A stretch of DNA of 64,000 nt from CALRWV02 sp943371965 (GTDB taxonomy: Bacteria; Bacteroidota; JABWAT01), in NCBI GenBank assembly GCA_943371965.1, contig CALRWV020000005.1, positions 124,001 to 188,000 on the forward strand, written 5' to 3'. Each line of letters opens with the position of its first letter. Within the stretch, counting starts at the first letter, position 1. Under the pieces are notes generated by a model, which had not been told where the DNA came from, did no database searches, and saw nothing but the letters and a program-made list of their open reading frames with translations. Positions 44,237 through 52,897 of this stretch are shown here, in pieces. The position numbers and the translations under genes are program-made.

Positions 44237-45223
44237 ATGAACAGAGAAATCCTAATAAATCTTGCACCAACCAATCTGATCAATTTCAGATCAGACCGAT
44301 ACGATGGGGGAGGTTTCAGTGTTCACATGCGCGATTTTTCGCTTGAGGATGTTTCTGTTGTTCTTCAGGTTTACCGTACAGTCAAGAAAATTTATGATTT
44401 ATGGCTGTACATGAAAGATGATCCGAATTATGGTTTGTTTGAAACTGAAATCAGAGAACTGAGTTCTGACCGGTTTTTAAATCTGGTACGAGGAGTTGGT
44501 GCTGATACTTATTCAAATAAAATGCCATCTGAAACCATGCGGAAAGTTGTTCATGATATCCGTGGTGGAGCGTTGGGTGCCTTGATTGGTTATTCCTCAA
44601 TTATTCTAAAGCGGGGATTAACGGAAGAATCTGTAAAAATGATGATTTTCTTTGCCCGTGACCATGCAAAGATGATGAGAAACGCAATTCTTGATATTGA
44701 CCCTTCAGTCCGTCTTGCGGATGAAAGTGCAAAGGTTCACCATATTGATGATTTCATGAAAAAATGGAACAATGCCCATGTTAATTTGGGAAAGAATGAT
44801 GTTGTTGTTCGTGCTGAATCTGATTTCAACGGATACATAACAAACCGCTGCCTTGAAACTTCAGCCATTGACCGGATTCTTTACAATTTCATCAACAACG
44901 CAGCAAGATTTACCGATGATCAGTCAGTTGATTTGAATATTGTTCAGATCAATGAAGAACTGGTGAGATGGGTAGTTTCAAATAAAATTTCTGTTGATCA
45001 GTATGAATGGATTAAAAATGCAACAGGCAACAATACATCGAAACTTTTTATGGGCGGAATAACCAGAAACGGACATGGTATCGGATTGTCTTCCAGTTTG
45101 GGGTTTGTAGCTTCCGGTTTTGGCGTTTCAGATAATGACGCACTTGAAAAAAGATACATCGGTTCAGAAGTAGTTGATCTTACCTATTATGCTTGGTTTC
45201 ATTGGCCCGTATTTATCAAATAA
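44237..45223 (+). CDS. Soluble histidine-kinase-like protein
   Basis: 328 residues, no signal peptide and no membrane helix. The centre has a phosphoacceptor-like helix with His106 (MRKVVHDIRGGALGALIGYS), and residues 205-300 form a GHKL ATPase domain: N box IDRILYNFINNAARFTDD (N220, N221) and a G box NGHGIGLSSSLGF (279-290). The usual D box (DxGxG) is not seen: the equivalent region reads VVSNKISVDQYEW. The first 100 residues match no sensor domain known to me. No response regulator is nearby. It may be a cytoplasmic kinase, or a kinase-fold protein with altered activity. It meets the convergent lipoprotein gene after 7 bp. Confidence 0.72.
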   Translation: MNREILINLAPTNLINFRSDRYDGGGFSVHMRDFSLEDVSVVLQVYRTVKKIYDLWLYMKDDPNYGLFETEIRELSSDRFLNLVRGVGADTYSNKMPSETMRKVVHDIRGGALGALIGYSSIILKRGLTEESVKMMIFFARDHAKMMRNAILDIDPSVRLADESAKVHHIDDFMKKWNNAHVNLGKNDVVVRAESDFNGYITNRCLETSAIDRILYNFINNAARFTDDQSVDLNIVQINEELVRWVVSNKISVDQYEWIKNATGNNTSKLFMGGITRNGHGIGLSSSLGFVASGFGVSDNDALEKRYIGSEVVDLTYYAWFHWPVFIK

Positions 45224-45230
45224 AGTAGAA

Positions 45231-46295
45231 TTAAAAATACCATGCAACTCCCAAATTGAACAGAAGATAATTCAAATCAGTCTTTTGATTATTCCATTGA
45301 CTTTCAGAAAAGTAGGAAATATCATACGCATCGGTCAGAAATATTTTTTTAAATTCAATATGGATTGCCACAGGGCTCGAAGCAATCAAAATATTGGCAC
45401 CGGCTGAAATTGAATTCAATGAAGATTTGTTGCTGTGCGAATTAAAAAAGTAATGCTTTCCCGATATAAACGGATTTACTGTTCCAAGTTTCAACTCCTT
45501 TGAAATTTCAAGAAAGGGAGATATGTTTTTCCTGGAAATTTCCTGTTGAACAATACCATCCTGATTGTTAAATGTGTAAGAATAATAGTTGTAACTGATT
45601 CCTCCTCCCAAATAAAACCAGCCTAAAACATTACCTCTTCCGGATATTTCATACTCGTCAAAATTCTTTGATTCGGTTAGTATAAAAGATCGGCTGATTG
45701 TAATCTGAAACGGTTTGTTCAGATTATTCTGCTTAATGCTTTCTGTTTCGTTGGTTTTCGAAGTTGAAATTTCCGGAAACGATCTCGGTTTCAATTTGGT
45801 TAGGTCAATTTGATTACTTAAACCCTGTGGAAACCGTGAATAATTTTTGAAATCTTCAAACTTTTTTTCAGGATATTCTATGATTTTGTTATGTGAAAAG
45901 GAAGATGCCATCATAGAGCTTGACAAAACCCATACAGGTGCAGAAATGATCAGTCCAAATCCGTGTGTGACAGTTGATAAAGTACCCAACAATCCCCAGG
46001 CAGCAACAGGATTTGATTCCTCATATTTTCCAAGTTTTGCAGTTGAAATTGAATCTGTCCCTGTAAAAACCAGTTTGTCAATTGTCATCACATACAATCC
46101 GCTGTCAGTAACGGAAATCAGTTCACCGCGCAACACGGATTTGTCAGTTTTATGTACTGTTATCCAACCGCCAAATGCCTGTTGATCTGCTTTTTCCCTT
46201 TCCGGAAGCCAGTGATTGGGCGCTGAAGTTGTGGCGCAGTTAAGGTTAAAGACCGCAGCTGATAAAATGAGAAATGATAATAATTCAGTGCGCAT
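45231..46295 (-). CDS. Putative lipoprotein with beta-barrel-like C-terminus
   Basis: 354 residues. The N-terminus is a signal peptide followed by Cys (VFNLNCATTS), a loose lipobox, so a lipid anchor is likely but not certain. Residues 45-90 resemble a small beta domain (GELISVTDSGLYVMTIDKLV) seen in proteins that respond to regulatory or stress-related fields. The C-terminal half (about 200-354) has alternating aromatic strands ending LFNLGVAWYF, like an outer-membrane barrel. The first 11 bases overlap the end of the upstream lipoprotein gene, so the two are translated together. Function unknown. Confidence 0.6.
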   Translation of the reverse strand: MRTELLSFLILSAAVFNLNCATTSAPNHWLPEREKADQQAFGGWITVHKTDKSVLRGELISVTDSGLYVMTIDKLVFTGTDSISTAKLGKYEESNPVAAWGLLGTLSTVTHGFGLIISAPVWVLSSSMMASSFSHNKIIEYPEKKFEDFKNYSRFPQGLSNQIDLTKLKPRSFPEISTSKTNETESIKQNNLNKPFQITISRSFILTESKNFDEYEISGRGNVLGWFYLGGGISYNYYSYTFNNQDGIVQQEISRKNISPFLEISKELKLGTVNPFISGKHYFFNSHSNKSSLNSISAGANILIASSPVAIHIEFKKIFLTDAYDISYFSESQWNNQKTDLNYLLFNLGVAWYF

Positions 46296-47805
46296 ATTTG
46301 CTGTTCCAAAAGACTTTTTCCATCGACGGTTCAAGTTCTTTGTACTTGGGTGCAAGTTCTTTTAAGGTTTTTGAAGGTGACAGTATCATTTGAACCAGTT
46401 TATCGGCATTCTCTTCTTTTGCCCATTCGTCACGCATCCATTCCAGATAATAACCTTTACTTTCAAGATAAAATGAATATTCCAGATAATTGTCAGGCAA
46501 ATGGTAAACCAGTGTGTAGCTGTCACCTGGAAGAGTTGTTAGGCTTTTTGACTCGTCTGTCAGTTTTACAAGCGCCTCCGGATTTTCTGAATTTTCCTTC
46601 AAAACCAGCGATGGATGAATTATTTTGGGATCAACCGTTTTTCCGAGTTCTGCCAATGCAATGTAATCTATCCGCCAATTTCCTTTGTTGAGTTTTAGTC
46701 TGATCTTTCTGGTTGCATCATTATTTTTCCCGATGTTAACCATGTGAAGATCAGTTGCCAGTGGACCGAATTCATGAATTTCACCTGAAGTTGACCAAAA
46801 GCCTAACATGTTCAGTTCCTGAATTTCGATGCCGCCAAGAAAACGGCTGGGATCAACTTCAGAAAAAAGTCTGTTGTTCTGCTCCAGCATGTTCAGCCAT
46901 CTACCGTAATCATTTCCCATGTATGAATATGCCTGATAAAGCAGAAAAGTAGTCAGCAAAGTTTGCCTTCCTGCAACGACAAGACCGTATTCTTTACCGT
47001 GAGTTACCTGAAATTCAAGGTTGATAAATTCATCAGATTTGAGATTTGATTCATCTGATAAACTGTATCTTTCGTTTCCATCCAATTCTGAAACAAGTTT
47101 TAAAATATCACCTTCAGATGAAGTAGCCGTTTGTGGAAAAATCAGTTTTTCTGTCTGCCAATATTTACCCGAAACATCCTGAATACTTCTTTCTTTGGAT
47201 TTCGGAACAAGGATCAGGTTTGCATGACGAACAACATGTGTTTCCAAAGCTTCATTTTTCATTTCAATTTTAAATTCAATGCTTTTGGGATTTGCAAAGT
47301 AAAGTGCATCAACATCAGCAGCTTCCAAAGACGGTGAAATACTGGATGAAAAACCTTCCGCCTGAAGATATTCCTTTCCGTTTCGGTCAATGTAAAAAGT
47401 TGGGCAGGAGCCAAAACACGCTTTCGGGTTTGTTAGACATAAAACGGTACCGGCAACAGAAATTCCGGTTAAAACTGTCATTCCTGACATTATTGGGCTG
47501 ACTTCTTTGACATTTGTTTCAAACAGTGAAACGGAATCAATTGGAAGAGAGAAATTTCTGGTTTCAAGAACATCACGGTTGAAATTCTGTTTAACCCCAT
47601 TTCCGGAAATGACCCGGTTTGGTTCATCAACTTTCCATCCGTCAAAAATGTAAACGTCTCCATTTGGCATGTGTGCTTTCATGAATGGGGATTTCGAATT
47701 CTGTGGAACTGATTTTGCGGTTTCTCTTTTGACAGTTGAAATGTCTGAACAGGAAAAAATTGCAAGAACCAGAAGAATTGAATAGAATGATTTTAATTTT
47801 TGCAT
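46285..47805 (-). CDS. Large lipoprotein of unknown function
   Basis: 506 residues with a lipoprotein signal peptide (LLVLAIFSCSDIS). Residues 45-130 hold MPNGDVYIFDGWKV, then a hydrophobic stretch SGMTVLTGISVAGTVLCL followed by NPKACFGSCPTFYIDRNGK, a motif with three cysteines. The rest is a mixed beta domain (FINLEFQVTHGKEYGLVVAG). I recall the ACFGSCP motif from uncharacterised Bacteroidota lipoproteins but know no function. It has a good promoter upstream and forms an operon with the gene at 45231. Start at 47805, preceded by GGGAAA. Confidence 0.65.
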   Translation of the reverse strand: MQKLKSFYSILLVLAIFSCSDISTVKRETAKSVPQNSKSPFMKAHMPNGDVYIFDGWKVDEPNRVISGNGVKQNFNRDVLETRNFSLPIDSVSLFETNVKEVSPIMSGMTVLTGISVAGTVLCLTNPKACFGSCPTFYIDRNGKEYLQAEGFSSSISPSLEAADVDALYFANPKSIEFKIEMKNEALETHVVRHANLILVPKSKERSIQDVSGKYWQTEKLIFPQTATSSEGDILKLVSELDGNERYSLSDESNLKSDEFINLEFQVTHGKEYGLVVAGRQTLLTTFLLYQAYSYMGNDYGRWLNMLEQNNRLFSEVDPSRFLGGIEIQELNMLGFWSTSGEIHEFGPLATDLHMVNIGKNNDATRKIRLKLNKGNWRIDYIALAELGKTVDPKIIHPSLVLKENSENPEALVKLTDESKSLTTLPGDSYTLVYHLPDNYLEYSFYLESKGYYLEWMRDEWAKEENADKLVQMILSPSKTLKELAPKYKELEPSMEKVFWNSKYAH

Positions 47806-47837
47806 ATTGTTTCCCAATGCTTTTATGGAATCTGGCA

Positions 47838-47868
47838 GAAAGGTAACAAATATTTGAATGGAAGCAAA
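47838..47868 (-). promoter_or_regulatory. Promoter of the lipoprotein operon
   Basis: On the minus strand TTTG (complement of 47865-47868), 19 nt, then TACCTTTC (complement of 47838-47845), 7 of 8 matches. The remainder of the 329-bp divergent gap (47870-48134) is A+T-rich and holds nothing recognised. Confidence 0.55.
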
Positions 47869-48134
47869 CCGTGATTGGGATTTGTCGGATTATAGGATTA
47901 TTGGATTTTTAAGCAGAAAAATTAGTTGGCATGTCCAACATGCTTATTAATAAATCATAAAATGGGTAGAAGACCAATTTCAATTCAATATGAAATTAAT
48001 CCAAAAATCCATTAATCCTGAAAATCCCAATTCAGACATAATTATTCACCTCCCCAAAAAAGTTTTTGGAAAAAGGTTGATAATGAATTTTATTTAGCTC
48101 AATTTGAAAAAAGTAAAAAAAGGAATGACAATCA

Positions 48135-48911
48135 ATGAAATCGATGTTGAAAGTTCTGTTATTTAGTTTGTCAGTTATTGTCTCAGGCTGTTCATCTAGG
48201 GAAGAAAATCCGCCAATGGAAGGATTTAATCTGTCAGGATCAGATCCTTATGCCATGGCATTGGCTGATAAAGTTATGAACGCACAGGGTGGAAGACACA
48301 ATTGGGATAAAACCCGTCACTTCCAATGGACCTTGTTCGGTCAGCATCACTGGTGGGATAAAATGGATGGAAATTTCAGGATTGAAACCGATACTTCCGT
48401 TGTGCTGATGAATGTGAAAACCAAAGTTGGAAGAATGTGGGTTCGGGGTGTTGAAGTACCGCAATCTGAGGAATTGAAAAAGAATATAGCTGAAAATTAT
48501 TATGCCCGTTGGATCAATGACATGTACTGGTTTCTGATGCCGTTCAAACTGAAAGATTCTGGTGTTACACTTAAATACAAGGGAGATGCATTTTCCAAAG
48601 AAAGCAAAAAGTGTGATGTCATCACCCTAACGTTTGATAAAGTTGGAATGACGCCGCAAAATAAATACGAAATTTATATCGACAGAAAAACAGATCTGGT
48701 TTGTCAGTGGAATTATTTCCGTGATGCCAACGATCCTGAACCAACTTTCAAACGTGAATGGGGGAAATATGAAACCTACGGAAATCTTAAATTGGGATCA
48801 TGGCGCGGAATCAATAAAGACAGAGAAGTGAATGTAACTGACATTGCAGTTTATGATGAACTTCCTGTTTCGGTTTATGAGAGTCCGGAAAAGGTGGAAA
48901 TTAAAAATTAA
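48135..48911 (+). CDS. Lipoprotein of the DUF6503-like (LolA-fold-like) family
   Basis: 258 residues with a lipoprotein signal peptide (SVIVSGCSS). The body matches what I recall of a Bacteroidota family: DPYAMALADKVMNAQGGRHN near the start, ARWINDMYWFLMPFKLKDSG in the middle, and VGMTPQNKYEIYIDRKTDLV toward the end. It is predicted to form an open beta-barrel like LolA/LppX that holds a hydrophobic ligand, at the outer membrane or in the periplasm. The exact role is unknown. AGGA lies 11 nt before the ATG. A terminator follows. Confidence 0.75.
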   Translation: MKSMLKVLLFSLSVIVSGCSSREENPPMEGFNLSGSDPYAMALADKVMNAQGGRHNWDKTRHFQWTLFGQHHWWDKMDGNFRIETDTSVVLMNVKTKVGRMWVRGVEVPQSEELKKNIAENYYARWINDMYWFLMPFKLKDSGVTLKYKGDAFSKESKKCDVITLTFDKVGMTPQNKYEIYIDRKTDLVCQWNYFRDANDPEPTFKREWGKYETYGNLKLGSWRGINKDREVNVTDIAVYDELPVSVYESPEKVEIKN

Positions 48912-48930
48912 GAATCATAAATCACGAAAG

Positions 48931-48966
48931 TCCTTCGTCATCCTAGCCGGAGTCGAAGGATTTTTT
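48931..48966 (+). terminator. Terminator built on a dispersed repeat
   Basis: TCCTTCG (48931-48937) pairs with CGAAGGA (48954-48960), followed by six T's. The sequence inside (TCATCCTAGCCGGAGT) is typical of scattered intergenic repeats. Confidence 0.65.
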
Positions 48967-48975
48967 ATTCCAAGA

Positions 48976-49335
48976 TCAAGATACAAGCCAGTCTTTGGCT
49001 TCCACTTCTCCTGGAAACATTTTATTGTCTTTTTGACCTGTAACTGCATTATATCCATCCAGCATGATTCTTTTCAATCCAGTAATTCCCAATTGAGCAC
49101 TTTTTCCCATTTTCAGAATTCCAACTTCTGTTCCCAATCTTTTTGCTTCACTCATGAAAGCTGTTGATATAACCGTATTTTCAAAATTGGAAATTGTTAA
49201 AGTCTTGCCGGTTTGTTTCCTTAAAATATCGGCAAACCTGTTAATGTGGTCAATCATTTCCCTGTCATTTTTTGCACCGCGGTAATCACAGTACAGAATC
49301 TTTTTTCCTTTATATTCAATCCATTTGATTTCCAT
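48976..49335 (-). CDS. Small STAS/SpoIIAA-like protein
   Basis: 119 residues, cytoplasmic. The alternating pattern (KKILYCDYRG, then REMIDHINRFADILRKQTGK, then LTISNFENTVISTAFMSEAK) and the overall length suggest a STAS- or SpoIIAA-like alpha/beta fold, as in anti-anti-sigma proteins and related regulators. No phosphorylatable Ser in the classic DSSG position was seen. No partner kinase is next to it, though the HD-GYP gene follows on the same strand upstream (145 bp away). Assignment is tentative. Confidence 0.6.
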   Translation of the reverse strand: MEIKWIEYKGKKILYCDYRGAKNDREMIDHINRFADILRKQTGKTLTISNFENTVISTAFMSEAKRLGTEVGILKMGKSAQLGITGLKRIMLDGYNAVTGQKDNKMFPGEVEAKDWLVS

Positions 49336-49480
49336 AAAGCCTCACCCTCCAATGATTCTTAATGATTTCAGAACCAGGTTCTTCAATCGAATTGATTTAT
49401 AATTTCATCTGACGTTGTAAATATATGCTTTTTCCATATTTCTTCAAATGGAGGATCGATTCTGGGAAATAGCGGAGAAA

Positions 49481-50614
49481 TCAACCCGGAAAAGTATCCT
49501 GGATTTTCAGAACTTTTTCGTTGTTGACAATTAAAGCATCAACGCAATCTTTATCGAGCTTGTTTTTAGATAGTTTTTGAAGCGAAAGGTAAGCTTCTTC
49601 GTTCGTCCACGGCAGTTTGTACGGGCGCTGACTTGTTAGGGCATCAAAAATATCTGCCACAGAAATGATCCGTGCTTCAATCGGAATTTCCTTCCCTTTC
49701 AGTTTTTTGGGATATCCGGTTCCGTCAAGAACTTCGTGATGGCATTCCGCAATATTACGCAGAATATCGATATACTGAAATGAATCAAGTTCAAAATTAT
49801 CAATCATATCGTTGACCAGTTCACTGCCTTTTACGGTGTGTGACTGCATGATTTCCTTTTCTTCAGGAGACAGTTTTCCCGGTTTCAAAAGAATATCATC
49901 CGGAATTCCTATTTTCCCGATATCATGCATAGGGGCGAAAAGAAAAATATGTTCGATATACTCGTCATTGAACTGATACTTTCCCTGAGCAGCAAGTTCC
50001 TGCGCAATCAAACGTGAAAAACGAGACATCCTTTCTGAATGCCCACCGGTTTCGGGATCACGGGCATGAACCATTTTGTTGGCAGTTTTCAAAGCTGCAA
50101 GCAGAGTGTTGATTACTGAAATTTCGTGTGTAACAAGACTTGAAATCAGGTGTGAATAAATATCAAGAACAGAAAGAGTCTCTGCTGTGAAACTGTTGGG
50201 CAAATAGGAATTGAAAAAGATGAATCCCTGCAGATTTCCATTTTTAAACATGCCGTGTGTATAACTTGCAGCAAAACCAGTTTTTTTGATTGCCAGAGTA
50301 TGTTTTTTCTTGCCCTGATCAAAAATAGAAAGATCATTTACTACACGCGGACGGCCTGATTTTAAAATATCAAGCAAAGAACCTGCATCTTCAAGTTCAG
50401 CTTCATACTGAACCAGTTCAACATTTCCCGAATTGCTTGAAATAAAAGTCTTCAGAATTCCGGTTTTTTTATCATAAGAAGCAACAGCTATTCTTGAAAT
50501 GAAAAAATATTGCTTTTTGAGTGAATTGTGAATGACTGAAAGTTGCGTATTGAGCGGTGAGTTCTGATTTAAACCATCCAAACTGTCCTGATGTTCAAAC
50601 ATGTTTTTATCCAT
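49481..50614 (-). CDS. GAF-HD-GYP domain protein, probable cyclic di-GMP phosphodiesterase
   Basis: 377 residues without membrane helix. Residues 25-165 look like a GAF-type sensor. The HD-GYP domain spans about 175-370: metal-binding His230-Asp231 (MHDIGKIGIPDD), His292-His293-Glu294 (HHEVLDGTGYP, GYP at 300-302) and VADIFDALTSQRPYK. All metal ligands look complete, so hydrolysis of cyclic di-GMP or a related dinucleotide is likely. No GGDEF protein is in the window. The signal for the GAF domain is unknown. Confidence 0.88.
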   Translation of the reverse strand: MDKNMFEHQDSLDGLNQNSPLNTQLSVIHNSLKKQYFFISRIAVASYDKKTGILKTFISSNSGNVELVQYEAELEDAGSLLDILKSGRPRVVNDLSIFDQGKKKHTLAIKKTGFAASYTHGMFKNGNLQGFIFFNSYLPNSFTAETLSVLDIYSHLISSLVTHEISVINTLLAALKTANKMVHARDPETGGHSERMSRFSRLIAQELAAQGKYQFNDEYIEHIFLFAPMHDIGKIGIPDDILLKPGKLSPEEKEIMQSHTVKGSELVNDMIDNFELDSFQYIDILRNIAECHHEVLDGTGYPKKLKGKEIPIEARIISVADIFDALTSQRPYKLPWTNEEAYLSLQKLSKNKLDKDCVDALIVNNEKVLKIQDTFPG

Positions 50615-50756
50615 AATACTTATCCCCGATTATCAGGTACAAGTTAAACAGGATTGATAACTGTTTGTAGATTTCTGAACAATTCTATCTTGAATCTAAT
50701 AATTAGCAGTTCTCCAATTCACCTTTCCGTTAAGGTGGATAAAGTGGGAATCAGTA

Positions 50757-52619
50757 TCACATCTCCTTGCCAACCGGATACAACAAATAACGGCTATCAT
50801 AATATTTGGTTTTGCTGTAGAACCAGGAGTAAATAGCATCAGGATTTTTTGCAAAAACAGAATCCTGAGCTTTCTTTTCCTCAAATTCCTTTTGCAGATC
50901 TTTGGAATCTTCCAGCATTTTCTTCATCGTTGGTTCCATAACATAAGCTTCAATGTATTCGGTCCGCTGAAAAATCTGATCAAAAAATCCCCAGCTGAAA
51001 TACGAATCAGGTGCAGTGGGTTCAAGCAGTAAAATGGCAAGATCGCCCAATGGCTGATCGGTTGAAATATAGACTGAACCAGCCGCAAAAACCTGTTTGT
51101 GGATTTCCGTTTTTGTTGTACCGGTCACCTGAACATGACCTTCAAACGGTTGCAGCTCACCACTATCATTTCTGAATTGATATTCCTGAATACGGTACAT
51201 TTCCACAGTAATTTCTTTGGATTGCTTTAAAATTTCCATCCTGATTCCATGAAGTTTCAAACGATCGATGATTTCATAGCACGAGACTGGAACCCAATAT
51301 CCTTTTGGTCTGGAAACAAAATCAAGCGGTTCTGTTCCTTTGTAATTCGCAATTTTATGAGTAACAGGTTTTCCCAGCCATTCCACATAATCGGAATTGG
51401 TTATGGTTGATTTGCTGATCCGTGATTCAATACCTAACAGATTCATACTGTCGGGTGGAACAGTAGAACCCTGAGAAATCGCAACTGTGGAATCAGTACT
51501 TTTGAACTGCGGGATTTTCCATTTGAGTGGAAGTTGTGCGTCTCTTTTTTCCTTATCCAATTCTGTTAATTTGCTGAGATTCTTTCCTTCAATGGCAAGA
51601 AGTTTCAATGTGCTTTCGAGTAGAACATAAGTTCCCAAAACACGCTGTTTGAAAGGTTTCAGCGAATGATTTTCAACAAGAATGGAAGCTAAGTGACGCG
51701 CATTTCCGTAAGCATCCGAATACCTGGGTTCTCCCATAATCAGATTGTTGCCCTTCGTAAAATCACGGTCATTGACTGCAAACATCAGTTGACCCGGAAT
51801 GTGTCCGCTGGTTGTCAGGTCTTCGTCTGCCTGGGGTTTAAAAGTTCCATTCAGCCAACTGGAAATTGCCGGTGAATATCCCTGTGAAGTATATCCGCCA
51901 AATGTGATATCATACTGGTAATCCACTCCGTCGGTAACGTGAATATCCATATAAAGAAGCGGTTCATATTCGTTCATGATTTTGATTACCGAACGGATTT
52001 CCTTTGTATCAAGTTTGGCGTAATCACGGTTCAGATTCAGATTCTGCGCATTCGTTCTCCAACCCATATTTTCCGGACCTCTCTGGTTAGGCCGGTTGAA
52101 GGAAGAACTGCGTTCGTGTCCGTCAACATTCAGGATTGGGATGAAAAGAAAATTCACTTTTTCGATCAGGTTCTTTTTGTATCCGAACGCAATATCACGC
52201 AGAAGCATCATTCCTGCATCTTTTCCGTCAATTTCTCCGGCGTGAATTCCAGCCTGTACAAACAAAAGAGGTTTGCCCGATTTCTTCAGCGAAGAAGCAG
52301 ATACATTTTTTTCGATTGAAGCGATGATCATCATGATATCGCGTCCTTCAACACTTTTACCGATTGAAATCATGCTCAAAAGCGGTGACGAATCTGACAG
52401 TTTTTTCAGCCAGGTCATCGTTTCATAATAAGTTGGTGTGGTTACAAAATCTGATTTTTCTGTAGGTGTGATCCAGAGGTTGTCAGACTTTGCAATCAGC
52501 GATTCACTTTTTCCGTGCCAGTCAATAACAGGCGGCAAAATGGATTGTGCATTTGAAAGAAAAGCGGTCAAACAGAAAAGAGAAAGAAATATGAATCGGA
52601 TTTTGTTTTGAACTTGCAT
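50757..52619 (-). CDS. Secreted M14 family zinc carboxypeptidase
   Basis: 620 residues with a signal peptide (about 1-24, ending LSNAQ). The catalytic domain starts near residue 55. Zinc ligands are His126 and Glu129 (GIHAGEIDG) and His227 (MDIHVTDG), with NLNRDY (about 195-200) as the usual Asn-Arg substrate-binding pair. The C-terminal 250 residues are specific to a Bacteroidota subgroup and unassigned. It would remove C-terminal amino acids from peptides in the periplasm or outside. Divergent from the M28 peptidase gene, which suggests joint peptide degradation. Confidence 0.88.
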   Translation of the reverse strand: MQVQNKIRFIFLSLFCLTAFLSNAQSILPPVIDWHGKSESLIAKSDNLWITPTEKSDFVTTPTYYETMTWLKKLSDSSPLLSMISIGKSVEGRDIMMIIASIEKNVSASSLKKSGKPLLFVQAGIHAGEIDGKDAGMMLLRDIAFGYKKNLIEKVNFLFIPILNVDGHERSSSFNRPNQRGPENMGWRTNAQNLNLNRDYAKLDTKEIRSVIKIMNEYEPLLYMDIHVTDGVDYQYDITFGGYTSQGYSPAISSWLNGTFKPQADEDLTTSGHIPGQLMFAVNDRDFTKGNNLIMGEPRYSDAYGNARHLASILVENHSLKPFKQRVLGTYVLLESTLKLLAIEGKNLSKLTELDKEKRDAQLPLKWKIPQFKSTDSTVAISQGSTVPPDSMNLLGIESRISKSTITNSDYVEWLGKPVTHKIANYKGTEPLDFVSRPKGYWVPVSCYEIIDRLKLHGIRMEILKQSKEITVEMYRIQEYQFRNDSGELQPFEGHVQVTGTTKTEIHKQVFAAGSVYISTDQPLGDLAILLLEPTAPDSYFSWGFFDQIFQRTEYIEAYVMEPTMKKMLEDSKDLQKEFEEKKAQDSVFAKNPDAIYSWFYSKTKYYDSRYLLYPVGKEM

Positions 52620-52842
52620 AAAATTTGGTTTTGATGATTGAGGAATTTAAAGATTATTGTGGTGAATAAAGAAGTCAAGTGAAGTTGCGACTTGTTTTTT
52701 GGAGTGGCAATATATGATTTTTAGGGAAGCGATCAAAAAAGGGTAAGAATTGCGATTGCCATTTCTGCTTGCTGAAATCAAAGGGTTAAGGTTTTTAAAC
52801 AGTTTGCACCAAATTAAACCTTCCTCATAACATCGCCCATTG

Positions 52843-52873
52843 TTTACAGATTATTTCGTTTCCCGTATCTTCG
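52843..52873 (+). promoter_or_regulatory. Candidate promoter of the M28 peptidase gene
   Basis: TTTA at 52843-52846, 19 nt, TATCTTCG at 52866-52873 (7 of 8). The start codon is 24 nt downstream, with AGGGGG between. Confidence 0.5.
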
Positions 52874-52897
52874 GCTTTTCTTAAAAGGGGGTAGTTA

